Source: Bacteroidota bacterium (GTDB lineage Bacteria; Bacteroidota; Bacteroidia; B-17B0; Aurantibacillaceae). From it: a stretch of 64,000 nucleotides of DNA. Each line of letters starts with the position of its first letter. Position 1 is the stretch's first letter. Below, piece by piece: positions 17,653 to 26,825 of this stretch. A model generated the notes under the pieces. That model did not search any database and was not told where the DNA came from. It saw only the letters and a program-made list of their open reading frames with translations. The DNA lies in the NCBI GenBank assembly GCA_025362395.1, contig JANYGK010000005.1, forward strand, positions 18,835 through 82,834, in the 5' to 3' direction. A program made the translations under genes and the position numbers.

Positions 17653-17683
17653 AAACCACACACCATTATATGATGTGTGGTTT
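17653..17683 (-). terminator. Hairpin between DUF1328 gene and rpoN
   Basis: AAACCACACA and TGTGTGGTTT pair over 10 bases with an 11-base loop. It lies just past the DUF1328 stop on the minus strand and upstream of the rpoN start, suggesting that the two genes are transcribed separately. Confidence 0.7.
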
Positions 17684-17690
17684 ATATTCT

Positions 17691-17861
17691 TTACTTCTTT
17701 TTAAGTAAGGTTCCTCCCGCTATAAGCGTAACAAGGAACAGTACAATAAATATAAAGAATAGTATTTTTGCAATGCCCGCAGCGCCTGCTGCTATTCCCG
17801 TAAATCCAAATAGTGCCGCTACAATAGCAACTACTAAAAATATTAATGTCCAGCGTAACAT
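17691..17861 (-). CDS. DUF1328 small membrane protein
   Basis: A 56-residue protein starting [20 protein letters not shown] (ATG at 17861; a longer frame upstream is unlikely because homologues start at MLRWT). The second helix contains [20 protein letters not shown]. It is a DUF1328/YtjA-type miniprotein of unknown function, often stress-associated. It is upstream of rpoN on the same strand but separated by a hairpin. Confidence 0.87.
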   Translation of the reverse strand: MLRWTLIFLVVAIVAALFGFTGIAAGAAGIAKILFFIFIVLFLVTLIAGGTLLKKK

Positions 17862-18038
17862 AGTGTTTAGTTTTAAAAGTGAGTAATGGGTTAATAATAA
17901 GTATACAGTATGCCTTTGAAACAATAGTGCCGAATTTTTTACCGCTGTAATTTTTTGGAAATCAGCACCTTAAATTTATATACCGGGAAAGGCTTTTTGA
18001 TAAGTAGTAGAAATAATTCCACACTAATGCTATATTAC

Positions 18039-19409
18039 TTATGCTATTGGGAAAAACAGTGTGATGGTAAGTCCGTGCGGTTTATTGCTTTTAGCGGTAA
18101 TCCACCCGGTGTGGTTAAGCATGATACGCTTACAAAAGCTAAGCCCCATACCGGTTTGCATCGCATCAGGCCGGTTGTTTTGTTCTATTTTTTGGAACAG
18201 ATCAAACACCTTATGGTGATATTCGTTATCAATCCCTCTGCCATTATCACTTATATTAATGGTATAATATTTTTTTTGATTGAGATCCTTGTACTTATTT
18301 TCTTTGGCATAATAAACCTCTCCCCATACATGTATATAAAGTTTTCTATCGGGGTGCTGAAAGTGGATACTATTGCTTATAATGTTATTAAATAAAAGTT
18401 TTAATTGATGCGGATCAGCATCTATAGGGCTCAGCGGATCGATCTTTATTTCGAATTGATTTTCTTTTTTATAATTATCCGCTACGTTTTTTATGACGCT
18501 GCTTACATCAATAGCTTCACTCCTTCCCACATCAGATAAGATTTGGTAATAATTTACAATAATATTATTGATCGCCTGTTGTTGGTTATAAATTTGCTTT
18601 ATCCTGTTTATTTGTTCGTTCAACTGTTCACCGTCAAGGTCTTTTTTATACTGCAGCCTGTCTATCATTAACTGCACCTTACGCATCGGCTCCTGCAAAT
18701 TGTGTGTACTTGCAATGGTAAGCTCCTTTACTTCATTATTAAGGATGTTAAGTTTATGTACTTTATCTTCCAAATTAAACCGGTGAGTTTCGCTCGTGTT
18801 ATAAAAACTAATGATAGCAATAGCTGCAATACAGCATACAGTAAACGAAATCGTTAATGATGCAAAACTGCTTTTCCTACTTTCCTTATTATTAAGCGCT
18901 TTAAATTCCTTACGTTCCGTTAGTAAATAGGTTTCATTATTTTTAATATTACCAATGATGCGCCTGATCTTATTCATATAAATATTACTTTCATGAAACC
19001 GGTACAGCGTCATGGTATCATCGTCATTAATAGCCAAATTAGTTTTTAATAATTTTAATTGAATATTAATAATGCTCTTTAACGTATCTAAACTTTTTTG
19101 CTGTACAAAGCTGTCATACGTAAGGTAATCCAGCTCTAAAAATATACCCGGTATGCCTTTAAGTTCGCCAAGATAATTCTCTAAAAATATGGGATCATGC
19201 GTCAATAAAAAGCCCCTTTGCCCCGTTTCGGCATTTAACAGGTTTTGTTCCAGCTTGTTAGTTTGAATGATGACCCGGTATGAATTGTCGACACGCGCAC
19301 TATATTTTTCCAAGGCATTTAATTTGCTTAAGTAGAAAAATGATACTCCCAAAAGCACAAACAAAGCCAAACAGATGCAAAAATAAATGACTAAGCGCTT
19401 TTTTTTCAT
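18039..19409 (-). CDS. CHASE3-domain sensor histidine kinase
   Basis: About 456 residues from ATG 19409 (MKKKRLVIYFCICLALFVLL); the longer frame to 19487 would overlap the divergent gene. Layout: membrane helix at 8-25, extracytoplasmic CHASE3 sensor (about 35-175, with NAETGQRGFLLTHD), second membrane helix near 185-205, HisKA with STHNLQEPMRK (phosphoacceptor His), and HATPase with ISNSIHFQHPD, SDNGRGID and GMGLSFCKRI. The input signal is unknown. It is divergent from the NtrC-type activator by 46 bases and may feed the regulators there. Confidence 0.9.
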   Translation of the reverse strand: MKKKRLVIYFCICLALFVLLGVSFFYLSKLNALEKYSARVDNSYRVIIQTNKLEQNLLNAETGQRGFLLTHDPIFLENYLGELKGIPGIFLELDYLTYDSFVQQKSLDTLKSIINIQLKLLKTNLAINDDDTMTLYRFHESNIYMNKIRRIIGNIKNNETYLLTERKEFKALNNKESRKSSFASLTISFTVCCIAAIAIISFYNTSETHRFNLEDKVHKLNILNNEVKELTIASTHNLQEPMRKVQLMIDRLQYKKDLDGEQLNEQINRIKQIYNQQQAINNIIVNYYQILSDVGRSEAIDVSSVIKNVADNYKKENQFEIKIDPLSPIDADPHQLKLLFNNIISNSIHFQHPDRKLYIHVWGEVYYAKENKYKDLNQKKYYTINISDNGRGIDNEYHHKVFDLFQKIEQNNRPDAMQTGMGLSFCKRIMLNHTGWITAKSNKPHGLTITLFFPIA

Positions 19410-19455
19410 ATTTTTACCGGGGTAGTAAGCTATAAAGTTAAATAAAAACAGATAT

Positions 19456-20922
19456 ATGAGCAATATTTTAGTAATTGATGACGACACAGATATTTGTATG
19501 TTACTAAACAGATATCTTTCTAAAAATGGATTTAATGTTACTACTGCTTATACCGGAAAAGCAGCTCTGGAAAGTATTACTAATCAAATACCGGATATTG
19601 TTTTATGTGATTTTAGGTTGGATGATATGAACGGCAGTGAGTTACTTGAAAAAATTAAACAGGTAAACTCTGCTATACCCGTTATAATAATGACAGGCTA
19701 CAGTGATGTTAGAACCGCTGTTAACATTATGAAATCGGGAGCGTTTGATTATGTTACAAAACCTTTATTACCTGAAGAAATCTTACATACTTTAAAAAGA
19801 GCTTTGGCAGAAAGTAAATCGGACCCGCTGGCAGGCGAAGCCTCGGTTAAAGAATCGGTTGTAGAAACACCGGATACTAAAAAGCCGAAAAAATATAAAA
19901 GTAAATATGTATTCGGTAAAAGCCCGATTTTTAAAATTATACTGGAGCAGATACAATTGGTAGCGCCTACCAATTTCAGTATTATAATTTACGGAGAAAG
20001 CGGTAGCGGTAAAGAATCTGTTGCTAATGAAATACACAACAACAGCGCAAGGGCACATAAGCCTTTTGTAGCGATTGATTGCGGGGCCTTATCAAAAGAG
20101 CTTGCAAGCAGTGAATTATTCGGTCATGAAAAAGGATCGTTTACAGGCGCCATTAATCAAAAAATAGGAAGCTTTGAATTAGCCAATGGCGGAACTATAT
20201 TTTTAGATGAAATTGCCAATTTATCATACGATATACAAATGGCTTTACTGCGTGTGGTGCAGGAGCGTAAAATGCGCCGTGTAGGAGGCGTTAAGGATAT
20301 TGATTTAGATGTAAGAATTATTGTAGCAAGTAATGAACGGTTATCAGAATCGGCGAAAAAAGGAAAATTTAGAGAGGATCTATATCACCGATTCAATGAA
20401 TTCAGTATTGAAGTGCCGCCTTTAAGAAATCGCCGCGAAGATATTATGTTATTTGCCGATGTATTTTTAGAAAAAACAAACGGTGAGCTTAATAAATCAG
20501 TGAAAGGTTTTTCTGATGAAGTAACCCGAATTTTTAACCAGTATTCATGGCCGGGTAACTTAAGGGAATTAAATAATGTGGTAAAACGCTCCACGCTTTT
20601 AACCGCAGGCGACCTTGTACAAATTTCTTCATTACCTTTTGAAATAACCCACTATGACCGGTTAAATTTTGAACCTGAATCTACAATCGCTCCTGAACCC
20701 CGTAATAACGGGTATGCTGTAGCTGAACAACCTAAAAAAGTACTTCCCCTAAGCGATCAGGGAATGAAACATGCCTCTATAGACGCTGAATTTGAACTGA
20801 TCGTAGAAGCACTTAAAAAATGTAATTACAATAAAAGTAAAGCGGCCCAACTTTTAAATATCGACAGAAAAACCCTTTATAATAAAATGAAGCAATACAA
20901 GGAATTTAACGGCGAACTATAA
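19456..20922 (+). CDS. NtrC-type sigma-54-dependent response regulator
   Basis: A 488-residue activator with REC (about 1-120; DDDTDIC, LCDFRLDD phosphoacceptor, VTKPLLP), AAA+ domain (about 155-390) and Fis-type HTH (about 450-485; NKSKAAQLLNIDRKTLYNKM). Walker A is GESGSGKES, Walker B GGTIFLDEI, and the arginine finger region RFNEFSIEVPPL. The sigma-54 contact loop reads GSFTGA instead of GAFTGA. It starts a run with two kinases (gaps of 1 and 5 bases), so it probably forms a two-component system with them and with rpoN nearby. Targets are unknown. Confidence 0.94.
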   Translation: MSNILVIDDDTDICMLLNRYLSKNGFNVTTAYTGKAALESITNQIPDIVLCDFRLDDMNGSELLEKIKQVNSAIPVIIMTGYSDVRTAVNIMKSGAFDYVTKPLLPEEILHTLKRALAESKSDPLAGEASVKESVVETPDTKKPKKYKSKYVFGKSPIFKIILEQIQLVAPTNFSIIIYGESGSGKESVANEIHNNSARAHKPFVAIDCGALSKELASSELFGHEKGSFTGAINQKIGSFELANGGTIFLDEIANLSYDIQMALLRVVQERKMRRVGGVKDIDLDVRIIVASNERLSESAKKGKFREDLYHRFNEFSIEVPPLRNRREDIMLFADVFLEKTNGELNKSVKGFSDEVTRIFNQYSWPGNLRELNNVVKRSTLLTAGDLVQISSLPFEITHYDRLNFEPESTIAPEPRNNGYAVAEQPKKVLPLSDQGMKHASIDAEFELIVEALKKCNYNKSKAAQLLNIDRKTLYNKMKQYKEFNGEL

Positions 20923-20923
20923 C

Positions 20924-22075
20924 ATGCAAAGCAATAATCTTTCTGTAGAAAAATTTTCACATATTTTTCCTCACATGGAAAATATTCTACAATTTGGTGC
21001 ATATTGCTATAATGTAGAAACGAAGGATGTACAGTGGAGTAAAGGAATGTACGATATATTAGGTACAAAGTACGATCCGGAAAATACCTCTGACCTGTTC
21101 TATAAATACATTCATAAAGATGAAGTTGATTTTGTAAAATCAGAAATTGAAAATTCATTGACTCATAAAGAGCCGTATCGCGTTGAGTTTTCAATTACCA
21201 ATGAGTTGGGTATTTTTAGAAGAATTTATGCCGAAAATTTTATTAAGTTCAATGATAAAGGAGATGTCATTGAATATTGCGGAATTATAAAAGACGTTAC
21301 TGAAAATTACAGGTTTAAAAAAGCGCTCGAACAAAAAATAGAACAGCTCGATAAATCAAATAATAATCTGCAGGAATTTGTTTATGTGGCTTCACATGAT
21401 CTACAGGAGCCGCTTCGAAAAATTTCTACATTTACTGAACGTTTAGACAGTAAGTACTCTGAATCACTTAACGAAGACGGGAAAGCATACATTAAACGCA
21501 TTACTAATTCAGCTTCAAACATGCAAACGCTTCTCGAAGATTTGTTAGATTTTTCGAAACTTACCTTTGATGAAAAAAAATATCAACAACTTAATTTACA
21601 AAGTTGTATTGACAGTGTATTAACTGATCTGGAATTAAAAATAGAGGAGTCTAAAACATCTGTCAACTGCTCCGAAACAGCTGAAATAGAGGCATATTCT
21701 TCACAGATACGTCAACTCTTTACAAACCTTATCAATAACTCCATTAAATTTAGGAAGGAACATGAAGCGCCCGTTATAAAAATAGCCTGTAATAATATTA
21801 ACCATAATGAATACCCGGACCTTCCCCTCATTAGAAATAAAAAATATATTAAGATCATTGTAGAAGATAACGGGATTGGTTTTGACGAAGAATTTTCAGA
21901 ACGTATCTTCAAAATATTTCAAAGACTGCATGGTAAAGCGGAATACAAGGGTTCAGGAATCGGATTGGCTATTTGTAAAAAAATAGTAGATAACCACCAT
22001 GGTTTTATTTTCGCAAACAGTAGGGTCAATGTAGGCTCAAGCTTTACTATTATACTCCCCGAAACACAATCATAA
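20924..22075 (+). CDS. PAS-domain histidine kinase, cytoplasmic
   Basis: A 383-residue soluble kinase with a PAS fold (about 20-125; FRRIYAENFIKFNDKGD), a short coiled coil, HisKA with YVASHDLQEPLRKIS (phosphoacceptor His near 155), and HATPase with LINNSIKFR, EDNGIGFDE and GSGIGLAICKKI. No membrane segment is present, so it senses an internal cue. It starts 1 base after the NtrC-type gene, so translational coupling is likely. Confidence 0.92.
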   Translation: MQSNNLSVEKFSHIFPHMENILQFGAYCYNVETKDVQWSKGMYDILGTKYDPENTSDLFYKYIHKDEVDFVKSEIENSLTHKEPYRVEFSITNELGIFRRIYAENFIKFNDKGDVIEYCGIIKDVTENYRFKKALEQKIEQLDKSNNNLQEFVYVASHDLQEPLRKISTFTERLDSKYSESLNEDGKAYIKRITNSASNMQTLLEDLLDFSKLTFDEKKYQQLNLQSCIDSVLTDLELKIEESKTSVNCSETAEIEAYSSQIRQLFTNLINNSIKFRKEHEAPVIKIACNNINHNEYPDLPLIRNKKYIKIIVEDNGIGFDEEFSERIFKIFQRLHGKAEYKGSGIGLAICKKIVDNHHGFIFANSRVNVGSSFTIILPETQS

Positions 22076-22080
22076 CGTTT

Positions 22081-23508
22081 ATGGTATCAGACTTAAAAAT
22101 ATTAATTATAGATGACGACGAAGATGATTTTTTTATTACTTCACAATACCTCGAAGACATTGACGCTTTTAATGTAAACTGCAGTTGGAGCTATAATATA
22201 AATGATGCCCAACAAAAACTTGCATCTAACTCATACGACATTTATTTTTTAGATTACAGGCTTGGTGCTAAAACCGGCCTTGAGCTTTTAAAGGAAGCGG
22301 TTGATAACGGTTGCTATAAACCTATTATTTTACTTACCGGAAAAGGCACCGTAGAAATTGACAAGCTTGCCGTTGAGAACGGCGCTTACGATTACCTTAT
22401 AAAAAGTGACCTTACCACCGAAAAGCTTGAACGTTGCTTGCGCTACGCTTACGAGCGTTATAAGAGCTTTAAAGTAATTAATGATAACGAAAAAAAGTAC
22501 AGGCTTATATTTGAAAATGCCTTAAGCTTTATTTTTACCTGTGATCCGTTGCTACATTTCAGCGCAGCAAATCCGGCATCAGAATATTTATTGGGCTACA
22601 CACCCGATGAGCTTAAAAATAAATCATTTTTAAGTTTTGTAGATGACAGCGATAAGCAGCAATTTAAAAAACTCATTATCGATAAAAAAAGTATCTATAA
22701 CTATAATATTAAATTGATTACTCAGCACGGTGAAATAAAGACCGGCAATTTATCTTTAAATTATTTTGAAACTGATAACGAAAATGCTTATTGGCAGGGC
22801 ATTATTTATGATGAAACGATGCGTGTGCAGGCGGAACAGGCCAAACTCCAATCAGAAAAACTGGAGGCCACATATCGGTTGGTGCGCACGTTAGCGCATG
22901 AGATCAGGAATCCGTTAACCAACATCGGGTTATCGTTGGAGGGCTTTATAGAAAAGGGGGTTCAGGATGCTCAAAAGCCTTACGTTGATATTATTAAACG
23001 AGGCGCCGACCGTATTAATGATATTATTACGGAGCTTCTTCAATCAAGCAAAGCTATTGAGATAAGGCCCGAGCTCGTAGACCTGAACGCCTTACTAAGA
23101 GAAGTTATTTCCATTGCGCAGGACAGAATAGATCTTAAGAGAATTAAAACAGATATTTCTTTACTGAACTTTCCGGTGGTTAGAACCCTTGATAAAGAAA
23201 AATTTAAAATAGCTATTCTAAACCTGGTGGTTAATGCCGTAGAGGCAATGGGAGGTGAAGAAAGCTTGCTAACCGTTAGCCTTAACCAAAATTTAGAACA
23301 AACCATTATTTTAATAAAGGATAATGGTTCGGGTATTAAAGAAGAAGATTTAAAAATGTTATTTGAACCCTATTTCACCACTAAAAAAAGTGGGATGGGT
23401 CTTGGTTTGGTTTCAACACTTAATATCATAAAATCTCATAAAGCCCATATTGAAGTAGAGTCCAAGCCTTGGGTTGGAACCACATTCAGGGTTATTTTTC
23501 AGAATTAG
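22081..23508 (+). CDS. REC-PAS-histidine kinase (receiver N-terminal)
   Basis: A 475-residue hybrid with the receiver first (about 1-120; IIDDDEDDFF, YFLDYRLGAKTG, YLIKSDL), then PAS (about 145-245), HisKA with TLAHEIRNPLTNIG, and HATPase with LNLVVNAVEA, KDNGSGIKE and GMGLGLVSTLNII. The N-terminal receiver can gate the kinase core, or be a phosphate relay from the preceding kinase. It lies 5 bases downstream of that kinase; all three form one operon. Confidence 0.92.
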   Translation: MVSDLKILIIDDDEDDFFITSQYLEDIDAFNVNCSWSYNINDAQQKLASNSYDIYFLDYRLGAKTGLELLKEAVDNGCYKPIILLTGKGTVEIDKLAVENGAYDYLIKSDLTTEKLERCLRYAYERYKSFKVINDNEKKYRLIFENALSFIFTCDPLLHFSAANPASEYLLGYTPDELKNKSFLSFVDDSDKQQFKKLIIDKKSIYNYNIKLITQHGEIKTGNLSLNYFETDNENAYWQGIIYDETMRVQAEQAKLQSEKLEATYRLVRTLAHEIRNPLTNIGLSLEGFIEKGVQDAQKPYVDIIKRGADRINDIITELLQSSKAIEIRPELVDLNALLREVISIAQDRIDLKRIKTDISLLNFPVVRTLDKEKFKIAILNLVVNAVEAMGGEESLLTVSLNQNLEQTIILIKDNGSGIKEEDLKMLFEPYFTTKKSGMGLGLVSTLNIIKSHKAHIEVESKPWVGTTFRVIFQN

Positions 23509-23571
23509 CGCTGAGTATATAGTTCCACATTTGTTTGCAAAAACTACCTTTCTTATACCTCTTTAATGCAT

Positions 23572-23579
23572 TATGTTTG
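23572..23579 (+). promoter_or_regulatory. Candidate -7 element (TATGTTTG)
   Basis: An exact TAnnTTTG match 38 bases upstream of the DUF2383 start. I see no clear -33 TTTG at the usual spacing, so this is tentative. Confidence 0.35.
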
Positions 23580-23617
23580 GCATTTTAATTGAAAAAGCTA
23601 TTATATAAATCAATGCA

Positions 23618-24112
23618 ATGGGTACTTCAGAAACTAATAAAGATCTAATAATCATGTTGAACGATCTGGCTATAATACATAACGACCGTAAAGAAGGATA
23701 CAAAAAAGCAGAGATGCAAGTGGGTAATAATAGCGATTTACAGTCTATTTTTAAAGATAAATCGCAACAAAGTACCGGGTTTAGCAATGAATTAAAGTTA
23801 CATATACAAGTGTTAGGCGGAAATTTTAATGAAGAAACAAGTTTAGCGGGAAAATTATTACGAACTTGGATGAGCATTAAAAATACGGTTAAGCCTAATG
23901 ACAGTACCTCAATTTTAGACAGCTGTGAATTTGGTGAGGATGCTGCCATTAAAGCTTATGATTATGCTTTAAGATCAAATACAGAGATACCCGCACAAAT
24001 AAGGCAGCATTTATTAGAGCAACAAACTGCTATCAAAAAGTCGAATGATTTGATTAAGAAATACAGAGACCTTAATTTAAACCATTTTAATTATAATAAA
24101 AGTTTTACATAA
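23618..24112 (+). CDS. DUF2383/PA2169-type four-helix-bundle protein
   Basis: A 164-residue helical protein with the family blocks LNDLAIIHNDRKEGYKKAE, LQVLGG-type NELKLHIQVLGGNF and FGEDAAIKAYDYAL. The bundle is ferritin-like, with residues that could coordinate metal, but the function is unknown. Relatives are found near stress genes and in sporulating bacteria. It is monocistronic, and is the third ferritin-like bundle in the window along with DUF4142 and DUF892. Confidence 0.83.
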   Translation: MGTSETNKDLIIMLNDLAIIHNDRKEGYKKAEMQVGNNSDLQSIFKDKSQQSTGFSNELKLHIQVLGGNFNEETSLAGKLLRTWMSIKNTVKPNDSTSILDSCEFGEDAAIKAYDYALRSNTEIPAQIRQHLLEQQTAIKKSNDLIKKYRDLNLNHFNYNKSFT

Positions 24113-24246
24113 TTAGAGTGCCTGGACATGGCATACGCACAGGCTCTAAGTTTATACCCGACATTATTACATCTTTATATTACCCTTCCGGATGACAAAT
24201 AAATAATGGGGCCTTTATTTTTATTAAACACTATAATAATTAATAT

Positions 24247-24738
24247 ATGACAACTTTTACTAAACATATTGATTTTAAAAGACTTGCAGGGGCTATTGTT
24301 CTTTGTGAAGTGATAGGCGCTGTAGCCGGATTTTTTACGGTTAACGCTATCAAAAACTGGTATATGTATTTGAATAAACCGACATTTAATCCACCAAACT
24401 GGATATTTGGCCCCGTATGGACTTTATTGTATTTGCTAATGGGTGTTGCCTTTTACAATTCACTTAAGAGTGAAAACAAACATTCATCCGCTTATAAAAA
24501 TAGTATCGTTTTATTTTGGGTACAGCTTACCTTAAATTTATTTTGGACTATTGCTTTTTTCGGTTTACGAAATCCGGAACTGGCATTTGCAATTATAATT
24601 TTATTAATAGCAGCTATCTCATTTTGGATTATGCAATTGCAAAAAGTACACAGAACATCCGCATACTTGCAGGTTCCTTATTTATTATGGTGTTGTTTTG
24701 CTATAGTATTAAACTATTATATCATTCATTTAAATTAA
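24247..24738 (+). CDS. tspO: TspO/MBR-family membrane protein
   Basis: A 163-residue five-helix protein. The family signature WYMYLNKPTFNPPNWIFGPV followed by WTLLYLLMGVA is complete, and the later helices hold FWVQLTLNLFWTIAFFGLRN. TspO binds tetrapyrroles and steroids and affects stress and porphyrin handling; the role here is inferred. It is close to the ferritin-like DUF2383 gene but separated by a 134-base gap. Confidence 0.93.
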   Translation: MTTFTKHIDFKRLAGAIVLCEVIGAVAGFFTVNAIKNWYMYLNKPTFNPPNWIFGPVWTLLYLLMGVAFYNSLKSENKHSSAYKNSIVLFWVQLTLNLFWTIAFFGLRNPELAFAIIILLIAAISFWIMQLQKVHRTSAYLQVPYLLWCCFAIVLNYYIIHLN

Positions 24739-24743
24739 AAAAA

Positions 24744-24851
24744 ATGCAATACATCAGTTTCGAATTATTAACGTTTTATACATCAGTTATTATTTTGGTA
24801 TCGGTATTGAAGCAAGGAAAAAGAAAACACCATATACATCCTAAACACTAA
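24744..24851 (+). CDS. Possible 35-residue hydrophobic protein
   Basis: A tiny frame, MQYISFELLTFYTSVIILVS, with a basic/His-rich tail (KRKHHIHPKH), starting 5 bases after the TspO stop and ending 11 bases before the next gene. One membrane helix is plausible. There is no homology signal I can see, so it may be chance. Confidence 0.25.
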   Translation: MQYISFELLTFYTSVIILVSVLKQGKRKHHIHPKH

Positions 24852-24862
24852 AACGATAACCC

Positions 24863-25309
24863 ATGAAAACTAAATTTGTTGCTATTGCCGCTTTATTTGC
24901 AATGCTTGCTACCACAGGCTTCACATCATGCTCAGAATCTAAAAAAGAAGAGGTTTCCGAAAATATTGATCAAACTACCAAGGAACTTGATACCAAAATG
25001 GAAGAAACAAAAGATGATGTTAAAAAACAGCGTGATGAATTTGTTGCCGAGGTAAATACAAAAATTGAAAAGAATAAGCAGGACATCGCTGATTTAAAAG
25101 CGAAAGCAAAAGATAAAAAAGGTGAAGCGCGTAAAAAATATGATGAAGAAATAGATGATCTTGAAAAAAGAAATGATAAAATGAAAGCTAAGCTTGATGA
25201 TTATAAAGATGATTCAAAGGAACACTGGAAAAGCTTTAAAGAAGAATTTAACCATGATATGGATGGCTTAGGGCACGCTATTGGTGATGTTTTTAAAGAT
25301 AATAAGTAA
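24863..25309 (+). CDS. Coiled-coil lipoprotein, sll1863-like
   Basis: A 148-residue lipoprotein with lipobox TGFTSCSES and a long Lys/Glu/Asp coiled coil (IDQTTKELDTKMEETKDD onward, with LEKRNDKMKAKLDDYK). The ending SKEHWKSFKEEFNHDMDGLG has the W-x-F core of sll1863-type stress proteins. It is probably anchored to the outer or inner membrane with a helical stalk. The function is unknown. Confidence 0.72.
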   Translation: MKTKFVAIAALFAMLATTGFTSCSESKKEEVSENIDQTTKELDTKMEETKDDVKKQRDEFVAEVNTKIEKNKQDIADLKAKAKDKKGEARKKYDEEIDDLEKRNDKMKAKLDDYKDDSKEHWKSFKEEFNHDMDGLGHAIGDVFKDNK

Positions 25310-25331
25310 AACATAATGCGTAAAACAATTG

Positions 25332-26111
25332 CTAACGGATAGTAAATGTATCTCCGTCGTTTAAAACGGGGAAAGCATCTCTGAACCGGCTTAAATCATT
25401 TAACGATATGCTAACGGTTTCGGTGCTGTCTTCGTTAGCAGTTGTTTTACTTACTATTTCCCCTTTCGGGTTAATAATAACTGAATCGCCTGTATGGTTA
25501 AAATGATTTGCATCTTCACCTATACGGTTTACTCCAACTACATAACATTGGTTTTCTATGGCCCTTGCAATTAGCAGTTGTTTCCAAGGGTAGCTTCGTA
25601 CTTCAGGCCAGTTTGCCACATATATTAAAACATCGTAAGGCGCTTCTTTTATATTTTTACTCCAAACCGGGAAACGCAGATCGTAACACACCAAGGGACA
25701 AATTTTCCAACCCTTATAATTAACTATTAATTTACCGGTTCCCCTAGTATAATGTTCATCTTCTTTTCCCATGCTAAACAAATGTCGTTTATCATAATAT
25801 AAAAAAGTACCGTCGGGGTTTACCCAATATAAGCGATTGTAATATGTATTCATTTCTTTAACCGAAACGCTTCCTGTAACAGCGCAATTTCTTTCTATTG
25901 CCATTTGCTGCATCCATTGTAAGCCTTTGCCTCCGCTCTCTTCAGCATGCATTTCAGGTTTCATGGTAAAGCCTGTAGTAAACATTTCAGGTAAAATTAT
26001 AACATCGGTCGCCTCAGTAATTGCCGCAAACTTTTTGCTGAAATGCATTAAATTTTTATCGGGCTCTTCCCAATAAATAGTGCTTTGTATAAATGTAACG
26101 GTAAGGTTCAT
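25332..26111 (-). CDS. Omega-amidase (Nit2/YafV-type nitrilase-superfamily amidohydrolase)
   Basis: A 259-residue enzyme. The Glu-Lys-Cys triad is visible: Glu42 in LPEMFTTGFTM, Lys108 in YDKRHLFSMG and Cys142 in LVCYDLRFPVW. Omega-amidases hydrolyse 2-oxoglutaramate or 2-oxosuccinamate formed by glutamine transaminases. A methionine/glutamine-type aminotransferase lies about 2 kb upstream on the same strand (28168-29310), which matches the known pairing in methionine salvage. Its start overlaps the stop of the next upstream gene by 4 bases. Confidence 0.88.
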   Translation of the reverse strand: MNLTVTFIQSTIYWEEPDKNLMHFSKKFAAITEATDVIILPEMFTTGFTMKPEMHAEESGGKGLQWMQQMAIERNCAVTGSVSVKEMNTYYNRLYWVNPDGTFLYYDKRHLFSMGKEDEHYTRGTGKLIVNYKGWKICPLVCYDLRFPVWSKNIKEAPYDVLIYVANWPEVRSYPWKQLLIARAIENQCYVVGVNRIGEDANHFNHTGDSVIINPKGEIVSKTTANEDSTETVSISLNDLSRFRDAFPVLNDGDTFTIR

Positions 26112-26785
26112 TTCATGACTTCTTTGTTATATAATTCAACTACCCTCCTTGCACTCTGTACCCTTTTTCGTTTAAACATGGGTGTTACAATTTGTGAGGC
26201 AATAAAAATTCCTATTGCGTTTAGGCTTAATGCAGAAGATACATTTATGTTTGAATTAGTTCGACCGGCCTGTGCCGAGGCTATTAAGCATACAATAGCA
26301 AGGGCAGGACCGCCAAACCCCGAAATATACTGATTGCTTTTATAATCGCGCGTTTCTATAATGGCTTTATCCAGTTCTTTATTTCTCCAGGTACGATTTT
26401 TATCTGTCGCTAAAAACAACATGCGTTTTTCAGCAATCTGCATATTATTATAGTAGTAAAGGCCTGCGCGCGGGTTTTCAATAATACCCGCCCGCAAAAC
26501 CTGTAGTTCATTTTGTACAATTACCTGCGGGCGGGCAACCACAACAGGCCCTGAAACTATAAAAGAATCTACCGCTCCGTTTAAAAACTTTATTTTTTTA
26601 ATATCATTTTTATCAGAAATAAAAACAGGGCCATCCTGCATAGTAAACCGCTTATATTTAATTTCGGTAGCACTTATTTCCAACACTTTTACGGAAAGCA
26701 ATTCACCGGTTCTTTTATAAATAGTATCCTGCGCTTGCGTAGCGCTGTAGACAAAAAAATGAAATAAGATAAGCGTATTTTTCAT
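26108..26785 (-). CDS. Secreted/membrane hypothetical, paralogue C of a tandem trio
   Basis: A 225-residue protein with an N-terminal signal (LILFHFFVYSATQAQ), then a beta-rich domain whose repeat-like hallmark is QDTIYKRTGELLSVKVLEIS and KYKRFTMQDGPVFISDKNDI, ending around residue 75. Two hydrophobic segments follow (ALAIVCLIASAQAG and LSLNAIGIFIASQIV), with a charged tail. I do not know the function. The hallmark is shared with the two genes upstream (26826-27479, 27505-28152), so this is a locally expanded family. Confidence 0.65.
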   Translation of the reverse strand: MKNTLILFHFFVYSATQAQDTIYKRTGELLSVKVLEISATEIKYKRFTMQDGPVFISDKNDIKKIKFLNGAVDSFIVSGPVVVARPQVIVQNELQVLRAGIIENPRAGLYYYNNMQIAEKRMLFLATDKNRTWRNKELDKAIIETRDYKSNQYISGFGGPALAIVCLIASAQAGRTNSNINVSSALSLNAIGIFIASQIVTPMFKRKRVQSARRVVELYNKEVMK

Positions 26786-26825
26786 TAGATTAAATGTAAG
26801 TAAAAAGCATTAAATCCAATGCCGG

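Noticed and set aside
17691..17924. 77-residue version of the DUF1328 protein
   Set aside because: The family starts at MLRWT (ATG 17861); the extra 21 residues are not conserved in type and overlap the promoter.
19410..19487. Longer N-terminus of the CHASE3 kinase
   Set aside because: It would overlap the divergent activator gene start; ATG 19409 gives a clean membrane signal.
24516..24851. 111-residue frame overlapping TspO
   Set aside because: It runs in another frame of the well-supported tspO gene; only its last 35 codons lie in free DNA, listed separately with low confidence.
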